Assembly (NCBI GenBank): GCA_049600855.1
Contig: JBMYQA010000009.1
Location: 1 to 48,746, forward strand
From: JBMYQA01 sp049600855
GTDB lineage: Bacteria; Bacteroidota; Bacteroidia; Cytophagales; Flammeovirgaceae
Reading direction: 5' to 3'
DNA length: 48,746 bases
In this document: positions 23,801 through 34,500 of the stretch, one piece after another
Layout of the letters: the number at the start of each line of letters is the position of its first letter
How positions within the stretch are numbered: position 1 is the stretch's first letter
Notes under the pieces: generated by a model
The model's input: the letters and a program-made list of their open reading frames with translations, nothing else
What the model was told of the DNA's origin: nothing
Database searches by the model: none
Made by a program: the position numbers and the translations under genes

Positions 23801-25419
23801 CGATCTCAATCTACTGGTTGACTGAAGGAATATTCAATGACGATTTAGCTGCGAATCAATTGGCCTTAGCGCCACTTTGGGGATTAGGAAAAGTATTTCT
23901 GAATGAATATCCACACTTTTCGTACAAACTCATTGATGTGGATGATTTTTCTACTACTGATGTGGATCAACTCCTTCAAGTGATGACAAGTGATGATGCT
24001 GAAAATCAACTCAGAATTACTCAAAATCAGTCACTTGCCTTACGACTTCACCAGGTTGATTCACTTCCAATAAGTAAGTCTTTTCCAAATTTATCCCAAT
24101 CGTCCATCCTAATTACAGGAGGTCTTGGAGGGTTAGGATTAGAAACTGCCCATTGGTTAGCCAAGCAACAAGTTGGTCAGTTAATTTTGATGAGCAGACG
24201 AGCACCTAATGCGGTAGCAAAAAAGGAAATTGCACATATCGCAGCATTAGGGACGAAAGTGCTAGCACTTCAAGGAGATGTGAGCGATTACGATAGTTTG
24301 AAAAATGTACTGGACAATATTCCCAATAATTACCCACTAAAAGGCATTATTCACAGTGCAGGGGTTTTGGAAGATGCTTTTTTGCCCCAACAAAATGAAG
24401 CTAGCTTTGCCAAGGTATTTGCGGCCAAGGTTGCAGGGAGCTGGAATTTACATCAACTCACGAAAGCGCTCCATTTAGAGCTGTTTGTCATCTATTCTTC
24501 GATGTCTTCCATTTTAGGAACGGCTGGACAAGCCAATTATGCTGCTGCGAATACTTTTGTAGATCAATTAACGCACTATCGTAACTCACAAGGTTTAGCG
24601 AGCCAAGTAGTGAACTGGGGCACTTGGGAAAAAGTAGGAATGGCCGCCAGCTTGAGTGAAGAAACGCAGGTCATGATTGCCAAACAAGGCATTTATCCCA
24701 TCAAAGCCGAAGCTGCATTTGCCATCTTAAAACGTATGTTGAGAAGCGAGCAGACTCAACTTGGAGTCGCCAACTTTAACCGAGCGCCACTCGCACAGCA
24801 CTTAGAAAATTTACTTGGAGTAATTCCTACATTCTTCAGTAAACTGTTGGAAGTTAAGGAAAAGACTGCTGATAGCGAGACCGCCTTTATCAAAACCTTA
24901 AAATCAACGCCAGAGCTCGCGAGAAAAGGAAAAATCATTCAAAAATTGAGTGAGCTATTGGGAGCAATTTTGCACCTAGAGCCTTCGGAGTTGGATAGTC
25001 ATACAGGCTTATTCGATTTAGGTGGAGATTCCATGAAATTGGTAGAATTCTCGAATACCATCTCCAAAGAGTTCGGAATAACACTGCTCATTAGTAAAAC
25101 CATCACGCTTCCTACACTCGATGCACTCGCCAATCACTTACTCGAAAATGAGTTGGCTTTCCTCCACTTGGACTTAAATGCACAACTGAAAAATCTAATT
25201 ACAGATTTGATTAATCATAAAATTCCAGACATGCGGGGGACAGCAAATGAGAAAGACACCGCACCGCTCATCGAAGAAATTACAAAAAGCGTAGAATTAT
25301 TCTTAAGTGCTCCTACCCAGGAACCTGAACCACAAACGGATGACGCTTCAACCATTGATGAATTGTCAGACGAAGACTTTGCTATGAAATTGGAAGAAAA
25401 ACTAAATTCATTTGATTAA
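20755..25419 (+). CDS. Polyketide synthase, KS-AT-KR-ACP (module P4)
   Basis: A 1554-residue single-module cis-AT PKS without a DH. N-terminal coiled-coil docking segment 1-28. KS from 29: Cys198, His333, His373 (NLGH). AT from 542: GQGAQ, Ser642 in GHSIGE, HAFH at 742-745, so malonyl-CoA. The LPSYPF linker leads directly to the KR structural half (about 918-1100); there is no HxxxGxxxxP motif between them. KR: ITGGLGGLG from about 1119, Tyr1262, Asn1266. The stereo motif reads LED instead of the LDD seen in the other KRs, but keeps the key second Asp, so a B-type (3R) alcohol is still favoured. ACP Ser1426 in GGDSMKL, a wording more like peptidyl carriers. The C-terminal docking region is about 1476-1554. 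The module should leave a free beta-hydroxyl between the triene and the last polyketide unit. Its stop codon is 2 nt before the next ATG, so the two are probably translationally coupled. Confidence 0.96.
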   Translation: MEQTNTERAIQAIKQLKQQVADLTQQANEPIAIIGMSCRYPGGADDLASYWKLLQEGKDAVKRITRWDADEYYDEDGSQAGKMNTKEAGFLENIDQFDAGFFNITPEEAKNMDPQQRLFLELTWNALEDAGLQRKSLEGSHTGVFIGCMTHDYETLYGGGLNGLNGYVGLGTAASILSGRVSYTFGFKGPSLTLDTACSSSLVALDLACNKLQKGDCSMAIAGGISLILTPALHVEFSKLQGIAKDGRCKTFSNQADGTGWSEGCGVLVLKRLSDAKKDGDKIWAVIKGTAVNQDGKSQGLTAPNGPSQEEVIQQALAKANISPKEVAYVETHGTGTPLGDPIEVQALGNVYGKDRSAHFPLKLGSVKSNLGHTMAAAGVAGVIKTVLALQHEFLPKTLHAAELNEHIPWDQLPVQVMQEAQAWPKSDQKRIASISSFGISGTNSHVVLEEYQETKKTKKEATNQHQLLVLSARNQAGLTAQWEQLKAFIRDDSDIELENIAYSLAKHRSHFNYRMAVECNKKEDLEQVTVPTAKSIKSAKTAVLFTGQGAQYVGMGKELYAQEPTFKAAFDICVALANNVLAGTRFEQDLKAIIFAESDNELGELIHQTQYTQPALFAIEYALFQLWSSWGMKPNFVMGHSIGEIVAATVAGVFNLEDAVKLTVVRGCLMGALPQTGKMISVQLHREEVAKLIQGKEDVLSIAASNTPTQTVLSGQTEACETIQQELEAKGIKCKPLSTSHAFHSPLMEPILNGFEKALASITFNKPKLKLISNSSGKLAGDEILHATYWVNHIREAVSFQEGMQTLAEQGVTTFLEAGPAPVLTAMGMQCLEHANECTWLSSLRKGKSDEKMLLTNLGKWYVAGGKVDWEQFYAHRQGQRIDLPSYPFQRKSYWLEHEAARPFESPLKTDDLKTAWLYETTWEAINLAKSAKIQGNWLILTSNTKTAWVSQLAAALQQAGAATQISDSLSAIQEPLNGVIVLWPSPTDDDTAQQAQDLAVKGLQIFQELIKQDTISIYWLTEGIFNDDLAANQLALAPLWGLGKVFLNEYPHFSYKLIDVDDFSTTDVDQLLQVMTSDDAENQLRITQNQSLALRLHQVDSLPISKSFPNLSQSSILITGGLGGLGLETAHWLAKQQVGQLILMSRRAPNAVAKKEIAHIAALGTKVLALQGDVSDYDSLKNVLDNIPNNYPLKGIIHSAGVLEDAFLPQQNEASFAKVFAAKVAGSWNLHQLTKALHLELFVIYSSMSSILGTAGQANYAAANTFVDQLTHYRNSQGLASQVVNWGTWEKVGMAASLSEETQVMIAKQGIYPIKAEAAFAILKRMLRSEQTQLGVANFNRAPLAQHLENLLGVIPTFFSKLLEVKEKTADSETAFIKTLKSTPELARKGKIIQKLSELLGAILHLEPSELDSHTGLFDLGGDSMKLVEFSNTISKEFGITLLISKTITLPTLDALANHLLENELAFLHLDLNAQLKNLITDLINHKIPDMRGTANEKDTAPLIEEITKSVELFLSAPTQEPEPQTDDASTIDELSDEDFAMKLEEKLNSFD

Positions 25420-25508
25420 GGATGGATAAAGAGAAGGCATTAAACCAGCTAAAAAAAGCTTTCAAAGTCATTGAAAAGCTTGAAAACGATTTAGCCAAAA
25501 CGCAGGAA
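25180..25508 (+). other. Docking pair between module P4 and the hybrid PKS/NRPS
   Basis: The end of the P4 protein (residues about 1476-1554) has a predicted helix (LIEEITKSVELFL), a Pro/Glu linker and the terminal helix IDELSDEDFAMKLEEKL, a familiar class 1 C-terminal docking wording. The next protein begins with the matching coiled coil (KALNQLKKAFKVIEKLENDL, residues 5-24) before its KS. The interval includes the 2-nt gap between the two genes. Confidence 0.65.
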
Positions 25509-28500
25509 CCGATTGCCATCATTGGCACAGGAATGAAGCTTCCTGGAAATGTAAATAACCTAGATGATTTATGGAATTTGCTCGAAGCAGGCAAGTCCAC
25601 CACCCAAGAGATTCCCAAAAGCCGTTGGGATATTGATTCGGTATACGATAGCAATCCGCATGCAGCGGGGAAAATGTATACTCGCCATGCGTCATTGATA
25701 GATAACCCCGCCTTATTCGATGCCAGTTTCTTTAGCTTAGGTCCACAAGAAGCCAGCAAAATCGATCCACAGCAGCGTTTATTATTAGAAAGCAGTTGGC
25801 GCGCATTGGAAGAAGCAGGTATCCGAAAAGATGAATTAAAAGAACAGTTAACGGGTATTTTTATTGGCATTGGCCCAAGTGAATACCAAATCCTTCAAGG
25901 GCATGATCCCAATCACCTTGACCCTTACGATGTGACGGGCACGCACATGAGCTTTGCCGCTGGCCGTTTATCTTACCTGTTGGGATTAAACGGTCCAAGT
26001 ATGGCTTTAGACACGGCTTGTTCTTCTTCTTTGGTGGCGCTTCATTTGGCTTGCCAGAGTTTGCAAAAAGGCGAATGCGAGTTGGCCTTAGCAGGTGGTG
26101 TTCAATTGTTATTAAGTCCTATAAACTTCATCGGTTTATCGCGTACCCAAGCTTTATCGGCTGATGGGAAATGTAAAACTTTCTCCGCACAAGCCGATGG
26201 TTATGGTCGAGGGGAAGGCTGCGGCGTGTTGGCACTCAGAAGGCTGAGTGATGCCCAAAAGCGAGGCGATCAAATTATTGGTGTCATTCGAGGTTCGGCC
26301 ATCAATCACGATGGGGCAAGTAGCGGTTTAACTGTTCCCAATGGTCACGCGCAAGAAGCCTTGATCAAACAGGCGTTAAAGCATGCAAAACTCTCCCCTT
26401 CAGCAATCGACTATGTAGAAGCACACGGTACAGGTACAGATTTGGGCGATCCGATTGAGGTAGAATCCCTACAAAAAGTATATGGAGTCGCTCATGATAA
26501 GGAGAAACCGCTGTTTCTTGGATCAATTAAGAGTAATATTGGGCATTTGGAATCTGCGGCAGGTGTTGCAGGAATTTTGAAAGTTTTAGCTGCATTTCAG
26601 CACCATAAACTTCCTAAAACCCTTCATGTAGAAGAACTCAATCCTAAAATTGATTGGGATAATTTCGCTGTTCAGGTATTGCAACAAGCACAGACTTGGG
26701 AAAGAAATGGCGAAACCAGAAAAGCAGCTGTCAGTTCTTTTGGTTTGAGTGGTACCAATGCACACGTCATTTTGGAAGAAGGAAATCAGAAAGCTCCCAC
26801 TCCAAAACCAAGTCAACAAGAGCGAACAATTGAGCTGATTGGCATCTCAGCAGAAAGCAGTGCCGCATTACAAGCACAAGCTACTCAATTAGCCGCATTT
26901 TGTGAAGCGAACCCTTCTACAAACCTAAATGAGTTAGCTTACAACTTCGCTACAAATCGTAGTCATTTTAGCAAGAGAGCAAGCTTTACTGCCCATTCCA
27001 TTTCAGATTTAAAATCACAGTTAACTGATTTTGAGTGGAATCATAAAAAAAGAAAGCAGCCTCGAACCGCTTTCCTGTTTACAGGTCAAGGTTCGCAATA
27101 TGTGGGAATGGGCAAAGCACTTTATGAAACAGAACCCGTTTTCAAGCAAGCATTTGATCGGTGTTTACATCACCTAAATCAAGAATTAGGAGAAGCCTTA
27201 GAAGAAATCATTTTTGCCGAAGAAGGCTCAGCGAAAGCAAGCCTAATTCATCAAACAAAATATACTCAACCCGCCTTATTTGCACTAGAATATGCTTTAT
27301 TCGAATACTGGCAGGCCATGGGCCTAGTTCCCGATGCCTTAATGGGGCACAGCATTGGTGAAATTGTGGCCGCTACCGCAGCAGGAATATTCAGTTTGGC
27401 AGATGCCGCAAAATTGGTGGTAGCTCGCGGAACGCTGATGCAAGCACTTCCCCAAGAAGGACAAATGGTATCTGTAAGATTACCACTGGATAAAGCAAAA
27501 AACTTGGTGAAAGGCTTAGAGAAAAAAATATCCATTGCCGCTTCCAATACGCCAACGCAAACCGTTCTTTCTGGCGATACAGAAGTATTGAATCAACTCG
27601 TTGGACAGCTCACTAAGAAAGGCATTAAAACCAAAGTTCTCCAAACTTCTCATGCGTTCCACAGCCCGTTAATGAATCCGATGCTGAAACAATTTCAGCA
27701 GGCCATTTCGACTATTCAGTTCCAACAACCCAAATACCAGCTCATCAGTAATGTAACTGGCAAAGAAGCTGGTGCTGAAGTATTGACTACGGAATATTGG
27801 GTGTTACACGTTCGAAAAGCCGTGCTCTTTACCGAAGGGATTGCTGCGTTGAGCAAGATGGGCATCAATATCTTTATCGAATTGGGGCCACAACCTGTGT
27901 TGATGGCCATGGGCATGCAATGCTTAGCTGAGCAAGAAAACATGAATTGGTTGACTGCTTTGAAGAAAGATCAACAAGATCAGGCAACCCTTTTCAAAGC
28001 TTTAGGAAGTTGGTATGAGTTGGGAGGCGAACTGAATTGGGATACATTTTATGAAGGACGGGAAACGGCTCATATTTCACTGCCAAATTATCCTTTCCAA
28101 TATAAAGAACTGTGGGCAGAACCCAAGCAAAAACTGAACTTACAGCAGTTCGAGCAAAGTGATTCTGCCTTTCATTATCCGCTCAGTGGCCAACGATTGC
28201 TTTCGCCTAATCAGGAACACCTTCATTATGTGCTTCCCATTAGTACCAATCATTTTCCCTATTTGGCCGATCATGTGGTGCATGGTCATTTGGTGGTTCC
28301 TGGCGCTTTTTACATTTCAGTGGCTTTGGCAGTAGGCGCACACTTTTGGGAAACGGATCAGCTTACCATTTCTCAAGCGAGTTTTACCAATCCACTTGTA
28401 CTTGAAAATGAGATTGAGTTCCATCTTTTATTAACTGCTCAAAAAGAAGGATATCAGTTCACGCTGTATACCCACCAAGAAGGAGAATGGGTGAATCATT

Positions 28501-31500
28501 TGGAAGCAACCATTCGTCAGCAAGATGGAAGTCGTCCGCCAGGCTTTTCGATTGCTGAAAGCAAAGCAGCTCAAACGCAGCATCAAGTGGAAAAAGTAGT
28601 TTCCAAACTCGCTGAAATGAATGTAGCTTGGGGCGAAAAGTGGATTTGGACAAAAGCCTTTTTTGATCTCGCTGAAGGCGGAATGAGTCAGTTACAGGCA
28701 CCTACAGGAATGAGCTACGAAGATAGCCTCATTCATCCTGCATTATTGGATAATGCCTTTGCCAGTGGCGCAACAAACTTGCTTCAAGATCAGGACTCTA
28801 CTACACCATTTTTACCATTTGCTATTGAAGAGCTGAACGTATTTGGGGCAATTACAGAAGAAGTTTGGACCAAATATGTGCTAGCTGAAGGCGCAAGTGC
28901 TGACAACGATTTGGTGAAGATGAACTTGGAGTTGGTTGACGGAGCAGGAACACTTAAAGCCCAAATCAATGGATTTACCACTAAAAGAGCGCCTAAAGAA
29001 GTTTTTATGGCTTTGGCAAAACGTAGCCAAAAGCTCAATCCCATTTATGAAGTAGCTTGGAAACCGATTCAATTAGAACCTTCTGAACAAGAAGAAGGAA
29101 ATTGGATCATCATCAATAAGCAGGATAGAACAGATTGGCTACAAGTTATTCAAGATCAATTCACCGATTCAGCTTCCATTGCGCTTCAAGCAAAATCTGA
29201 ACTAGATCAACGTATTTTTGAGCAAAACCCTGCTAAAATTATCTATTTCTGGGAAGTTGGCAAAGGACAAGACATCGCAAAAGAAAGTGAGCAATTGGCT
29301 ATTCAAGCATTAGCACACTTGCAATTGGCTGCTCGATATCCTAAAATAGAATTGATTTGGGTCATTGACGATCAACTTTCGCTTGCTCCACTTCGGGGAT
29401 TAAGCCGTGTATTCCAGCAAGAATATCCCAGTCATTCGTTTACCTTGGTAGAGGCTAAAGATTGGAATACTGAAAGTGCAAAAGCTTCTTTCACACAAGT
29501 CATTACTGCGAAAGAAAAAGAAGGGCAAATCCGCATTGAAGAAAATCATGTTTTAGGATTGCGATTAATGCAGGAAAAATCGACAGCCCAGCAAGAGTTA
29601 CCAGATTTAGCTAAAAGTGCGGTACTCATCACAGGAGGTTTAGGTGATTTGGGATTAGCTGTTGCCGAATGGTTCGCACAAAAAGGCGTTGGAAAGTTGA
29701 TTTTAGTTGGAAGAAAAGCTCCTCATGAAAAACAGCAAGCTAGAATCGATGAAATCCAAGCACTGGGAACTCAAATCCAAGTTGCCCAAGCTGATGTGGC
29801 TAACAAAGAGGAATTGACTACCGTTTTTGAATCCATTGATCAAAACTTTCCACTCAAAGGAATCATTCATGCGGCTGGCGTATTGGATGATGCGGTATTT
29901 AGCAATCAATCCGCAGCAAAAATTCAGCAGGTATTCCAACCGAAAGTTCAAGGAACATGGAATTTGCATGCGCTTTCTCAATCCCTGGACTTAGATTTCT
30001 TTGTCTTGTATTCTTCATTAGCTGCTGTAAATGGCAATCCTGGACAAGCCAATTATGCTGCGGCAAATGCCTTTATGGATGGATTAGTCAGCTTAAGAAC
30101 CGAAATGGGATTGCCTTGCCAAAGCATCAATTGGGGCCCTTGGGCATCCATCGGATTAGCGAGTAATTTGGCCAATCAGCCTCAAGGATTTCCTGCCATG
30201 GCTCCACAAGATGCCTTAGCTGCATTCGAGCAGGTTTTAGGACGGCAACATGGACAATTCGCCATTGCTTCGTTACCAAAAGAACAACTCTCTAAATTAA
30301 TTCAGCAAAGTGGAAAAGGAATTCCCACGCTCTTCCAAAATTTAGTAACGAAAAAAATAAGGCATCAGCGCAAGCAACGTACAAATTTAGGCAATCAATT
30401 AGCTCAATTCGCTCTGGAGGAACGAGCTGCTTACTTCAAGACATTCTTACAAGAAGAATTTGTCAAACTCAGTGGAAAAGAAGCCGAGGATATTGCCCTA
30501 GATCAGTCTTTCGAAGAACTGGGCATGGATTCCTTGATGTCCATCAATTTGCGGAATCATTTAGCGAGCCTCACAGGATTGCAATTGCCTGTGACCTTAC
30601 TATTCGAGCAAAATACCATTGAAGCTTTAGCGAACTATTTAGTGGACGCTTATGGAGAGCTCACTCCTGAAGTGATTGAGCCAATTGTTGAATCAGCGCC
30701 AAAAGTGGAGTCGAAATCACCTCCCCGAAAGCTTGCTTCCATGCAAGAACGGCTATGGTTTATTCAGCAATTGAAGCCTGACAGTCCTGAATATAATACT
30801 TGCATTGAGCTAAACTTCAAGGGAGAATTAAGCATGCAAGTGCTTCATGCAACCTTACACAGCTTAATTCAGCGACACGAATCACTGCGGGCGTGCATTG
30901 AAGCGCCCAATGGCATTCCCGAATTGAAAATTTTGGGCATGTATTTCCCAACAATTCAGGAAATTGATCTCACGCAAGTAAGCAATGGAGAAGAAGTAGA
31001 TGTCATCAGGCAGCAAGCAGAGCATCATCACTTCGATTTTAGCACGCCTGCATTAGCTGTTTTTGTGGTAAAGTTGGCTGCACAACATTACAAGATTTTC
31101 ATTTCCCAACATCACTTGGTGACCGATGGCTGGTCCATGATGAATTTGATGCGGGAATTCATGCAGGTATATGATGAGTTTGCGCAAGGAAATGCGTTCA
31201 ACTTACCAGCTTTAACAGCAAACTATTCCGATTTTATTCAGGCTGAAAATGAGTATGTTGCTTCTGCTGAATTCGAAGCGGCAAAAACGTACTGGAAAAA
31301 TAAACTCGCCCACTTGCCTTTATTAGAATTGGCTACAGAACGTTCGAGCAACTCACTCGATCATCAGGGAAATCATATCCGTTTTGAATTGTCAACCGCT
31401 CAAGCGAATGGTTTACAAGCGTTAGCCAAAGAAAATCAGGCAACGATAAATGCGGTTTTATTTAGCGTTTATGCCTTATTGCTTCGAAAATATACAGGTC

Positions 31501-34500
31501 AAACTGATTTCGGAATTGGAACCGTAACAGCCAATAGAAATCAAGAAGCATTCGCCAATGTGCAAGGGTTCTTTGTGAATACCATGGTTTGGCGTACTCA
31601 ATTTGATCCCGAAGATCATTTCTTAGACTTAATCAAGAAGACAAAAATCACGATTGGGGAAAGCATGCAGCATGCAGCGATTCCTTATCAAGAAGTAGTC
31701 AATGCCGTTACGGAAGGAGATACGGAAAAGCAGCGTTTATATACCACAAGTTTTGTGTATCAAGGCTTTTCCATGCAGGACTTGAGTACACAATCCTCAC
31801 ATTGGCAACCTGAATTGGGTTTGTTAGATAGTTCCGTACATGGCATTTCCAAAGATAATTTATCCTTTACCATTGCTCCTTGGGAAGATACATTTTTAGT
31901 AGATGTGATCTACAAAACTGCCTTATTCAGTGAGGCATTTATCCAACAATTCATTCAACATTTTAACCAGTTGATTGATGCGGTGCTTCAAGAACCTACC
32001 ACCTTAATCTTGAAGTTGGATTTCTTGAATCAAACAGAGCGCCAAGAGCTACTTTCAGGTTTTAACAAAACGCAAGCCACTTATCCCAACACCGCAACAA
32101 TCATTCAACTGTTTGAAGAACAGGTGGATCGTACACCTGATGCCATTGCCTTAGTTTTTGACAATCAGCAATTTACTTATCGTGAATTGGACCAAAAGGC
32201 CAATCAATTGGGACAATTCTTACAAATTTCTGGCGTACAACCCGAAACGATTGTTGGCGTATTGCTCGATCGCAGTGCGGATATGGTGATTGCCGTCTTG
32301 GGAATTTTAAAAGCAGGAGGCGTTTATTTACCTGTGGACCCCGCTTATCCCAAGCAACGGCAGGCTTACATGTTATCAGATAGTGAAAGTAAGTTCTTAG
32401 TCACTTCTACTCATCAAGAAACGCAAGCACTCGATTTTTCGGGTGAGTTGGTTTACTTGGAAGATATTTTACACTCCAATGGAGATGTAAATCGACCTAA
32501 AAACGGCTTATCACCCAATAACGGTGCTTACATTATTTACACTTCTGGAACTACGGGCAAGCCTAAAGGGGTATTGGTGGAGCACAAAAATGTCGTTCGT
32601 TTACTCTTCAACGATCAACACTTATTTGATTTCAAGGATTCAGATGTTTGGACTTTATTCCATTCTTTCTGTTTCGATTTCTCCGTTTGGGAAATGTATG
32701 GGGCCTTGCTTTATGGCGGAAAGTTGGTGGTAGTGCCGCCAATGACGGCCATTGATACCCATGCGTTCTTAAAACTATTAGCAGAACAGCAAGTCACCAT
32801 TTTGAATCAAACGCCTTCAGCTTTTTATAATTTGATTGCCGCAGAGGTATTGGAACCAGCTACTGACTTAGCCCTGCGCACCGTCATTTTTGGCGGAGAG
32901 GCTTTAACCCCAAGTCGACTTTTAGCTTGGCATCAAAAATATCCGAATACCTTGTTGGTAAACATGTATGGCATCACGGAAACGACTGTGCATGTGACTT
33001 ATAAAGAAATTGGATTAGCAGAAATGGAATCGCACGATTCAAACATTGGACGTCCCATTCCAACTACTACGTGTTACATTTTAGATGAACAACAGCAACT
33101 CCAAGCCAAAGGCGTAATTGGTGAATTGTATGTGGGAGGAGAGGGCGTTTCCAGAGGTTATTTGAATCGTCCTGAACTGAATGAAGCTCGATTTATTGAT
33201 AGTCCATTTGAGGAAGGGAAAAAGCTTTACCGAACTGGTGATTTAGCGCGTTGGTTACCAAACGGAGATTTGGCTTATTTAGGGCGAATTGATGAACAAG
33301 TCAAAATCAGAGGCTTCCGAATTGAGTTGGGGGAAATCAACCATGCCTTAGCCACATTTGATGCCATTGATGAATGTGTCATAATTGCGAAGTCAGTAGG
33401 CGAAAGTAAGTACCTGTGCGCTTATTATGTGAGTGCTGAAGAAATAGCTGAACAAGTTTTAAGAGCACATTTATTGGAAACTCTTCCTGATTACATGGTT
33501 CCTGCTTTTTTTGTAAAGTTGGATCAAATTCCATTAACACCTAATGGAAAGGTAGCTAAAAAACGCTTGCCTAATCCTTCAAAAGAAACCTCAACACTTT
33601 TTGAAGCACCTACGAGTTTGATGGAAAAACTGTTGGTAAACTGTGTTCGAGAAGTGTTAGGTTTAGAACACGTCAGTATTCACGATTCTTTTTTCGCCAT
33701 AGGAGGTGATTCGATCAAATCCATACAAGTCACTTCCCGACTGAAGACAAAAGGTTACGAGTTAGCGGTTAAAGACATTTTCGAGTACCCAATCATTCAG
33801 CAGTTAGCGCAACGCATCAAAGCAGCTACGCAAGTCATTGACCAGTCAAGTGTGGTAGGCGAAGTAAAACTGAATCCCATCCAAATAGACTTCTTCCATC
33901 AAGGAAAAATCGAGCAGAGCCATTACAATCAAGCGATGCTCTTGGAGTCCGCTACTCGACTGAATCGAGAACAGTTGGAAATAGCCTTAACGTTTCTGGC
34001 AAAGCATCATGATCAATTGCGAGCCGAATATCAGCTTAAGCATGGACAATGGATACAAACGATTCGCGAAAGTATTCCTACCGTTTCCGTTCCTATATTT
34101 GAATACAATGCAGCCCAACAACTGGAAGATTGGGTTATAAATGGCTTACAACGATCATTAGATATTGAAACTGGTCACTTGCTAAATGCTGGTTTGATCC
34201 GATTTGACGATCGAGACTGTTTATTTATTGCCATTCACCACTTGGTAATTGATGGCATTTCTTGGCGGATTTTACTAGAAGATTTAGCGAGTTTATTAGC
34301 ACAGCAAGCAAAAGGAGTACAACTCACCTTACCTGCTAAAACCCATTCCTTTAAAGATTGGGTAGATGCGCAACATGTGTATGCCAATTCTTCAAAGCTA
34401 GAAAAGGAAATTCCATATTGGGAACGTGTGACTACTCAGGCCAAAATGGTTGAAGCTGTTCCCAAAGATTTTGATGGCAGCACCAACTTTGTAAAAGATT

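Noticed and set aside
25382..25870. 162-codon open frame on the minus strand
   Set aside because: Antisense to the P4/P5 junction and the P5 KS start. The plus-strand proteins are certain and the translation is low in information.
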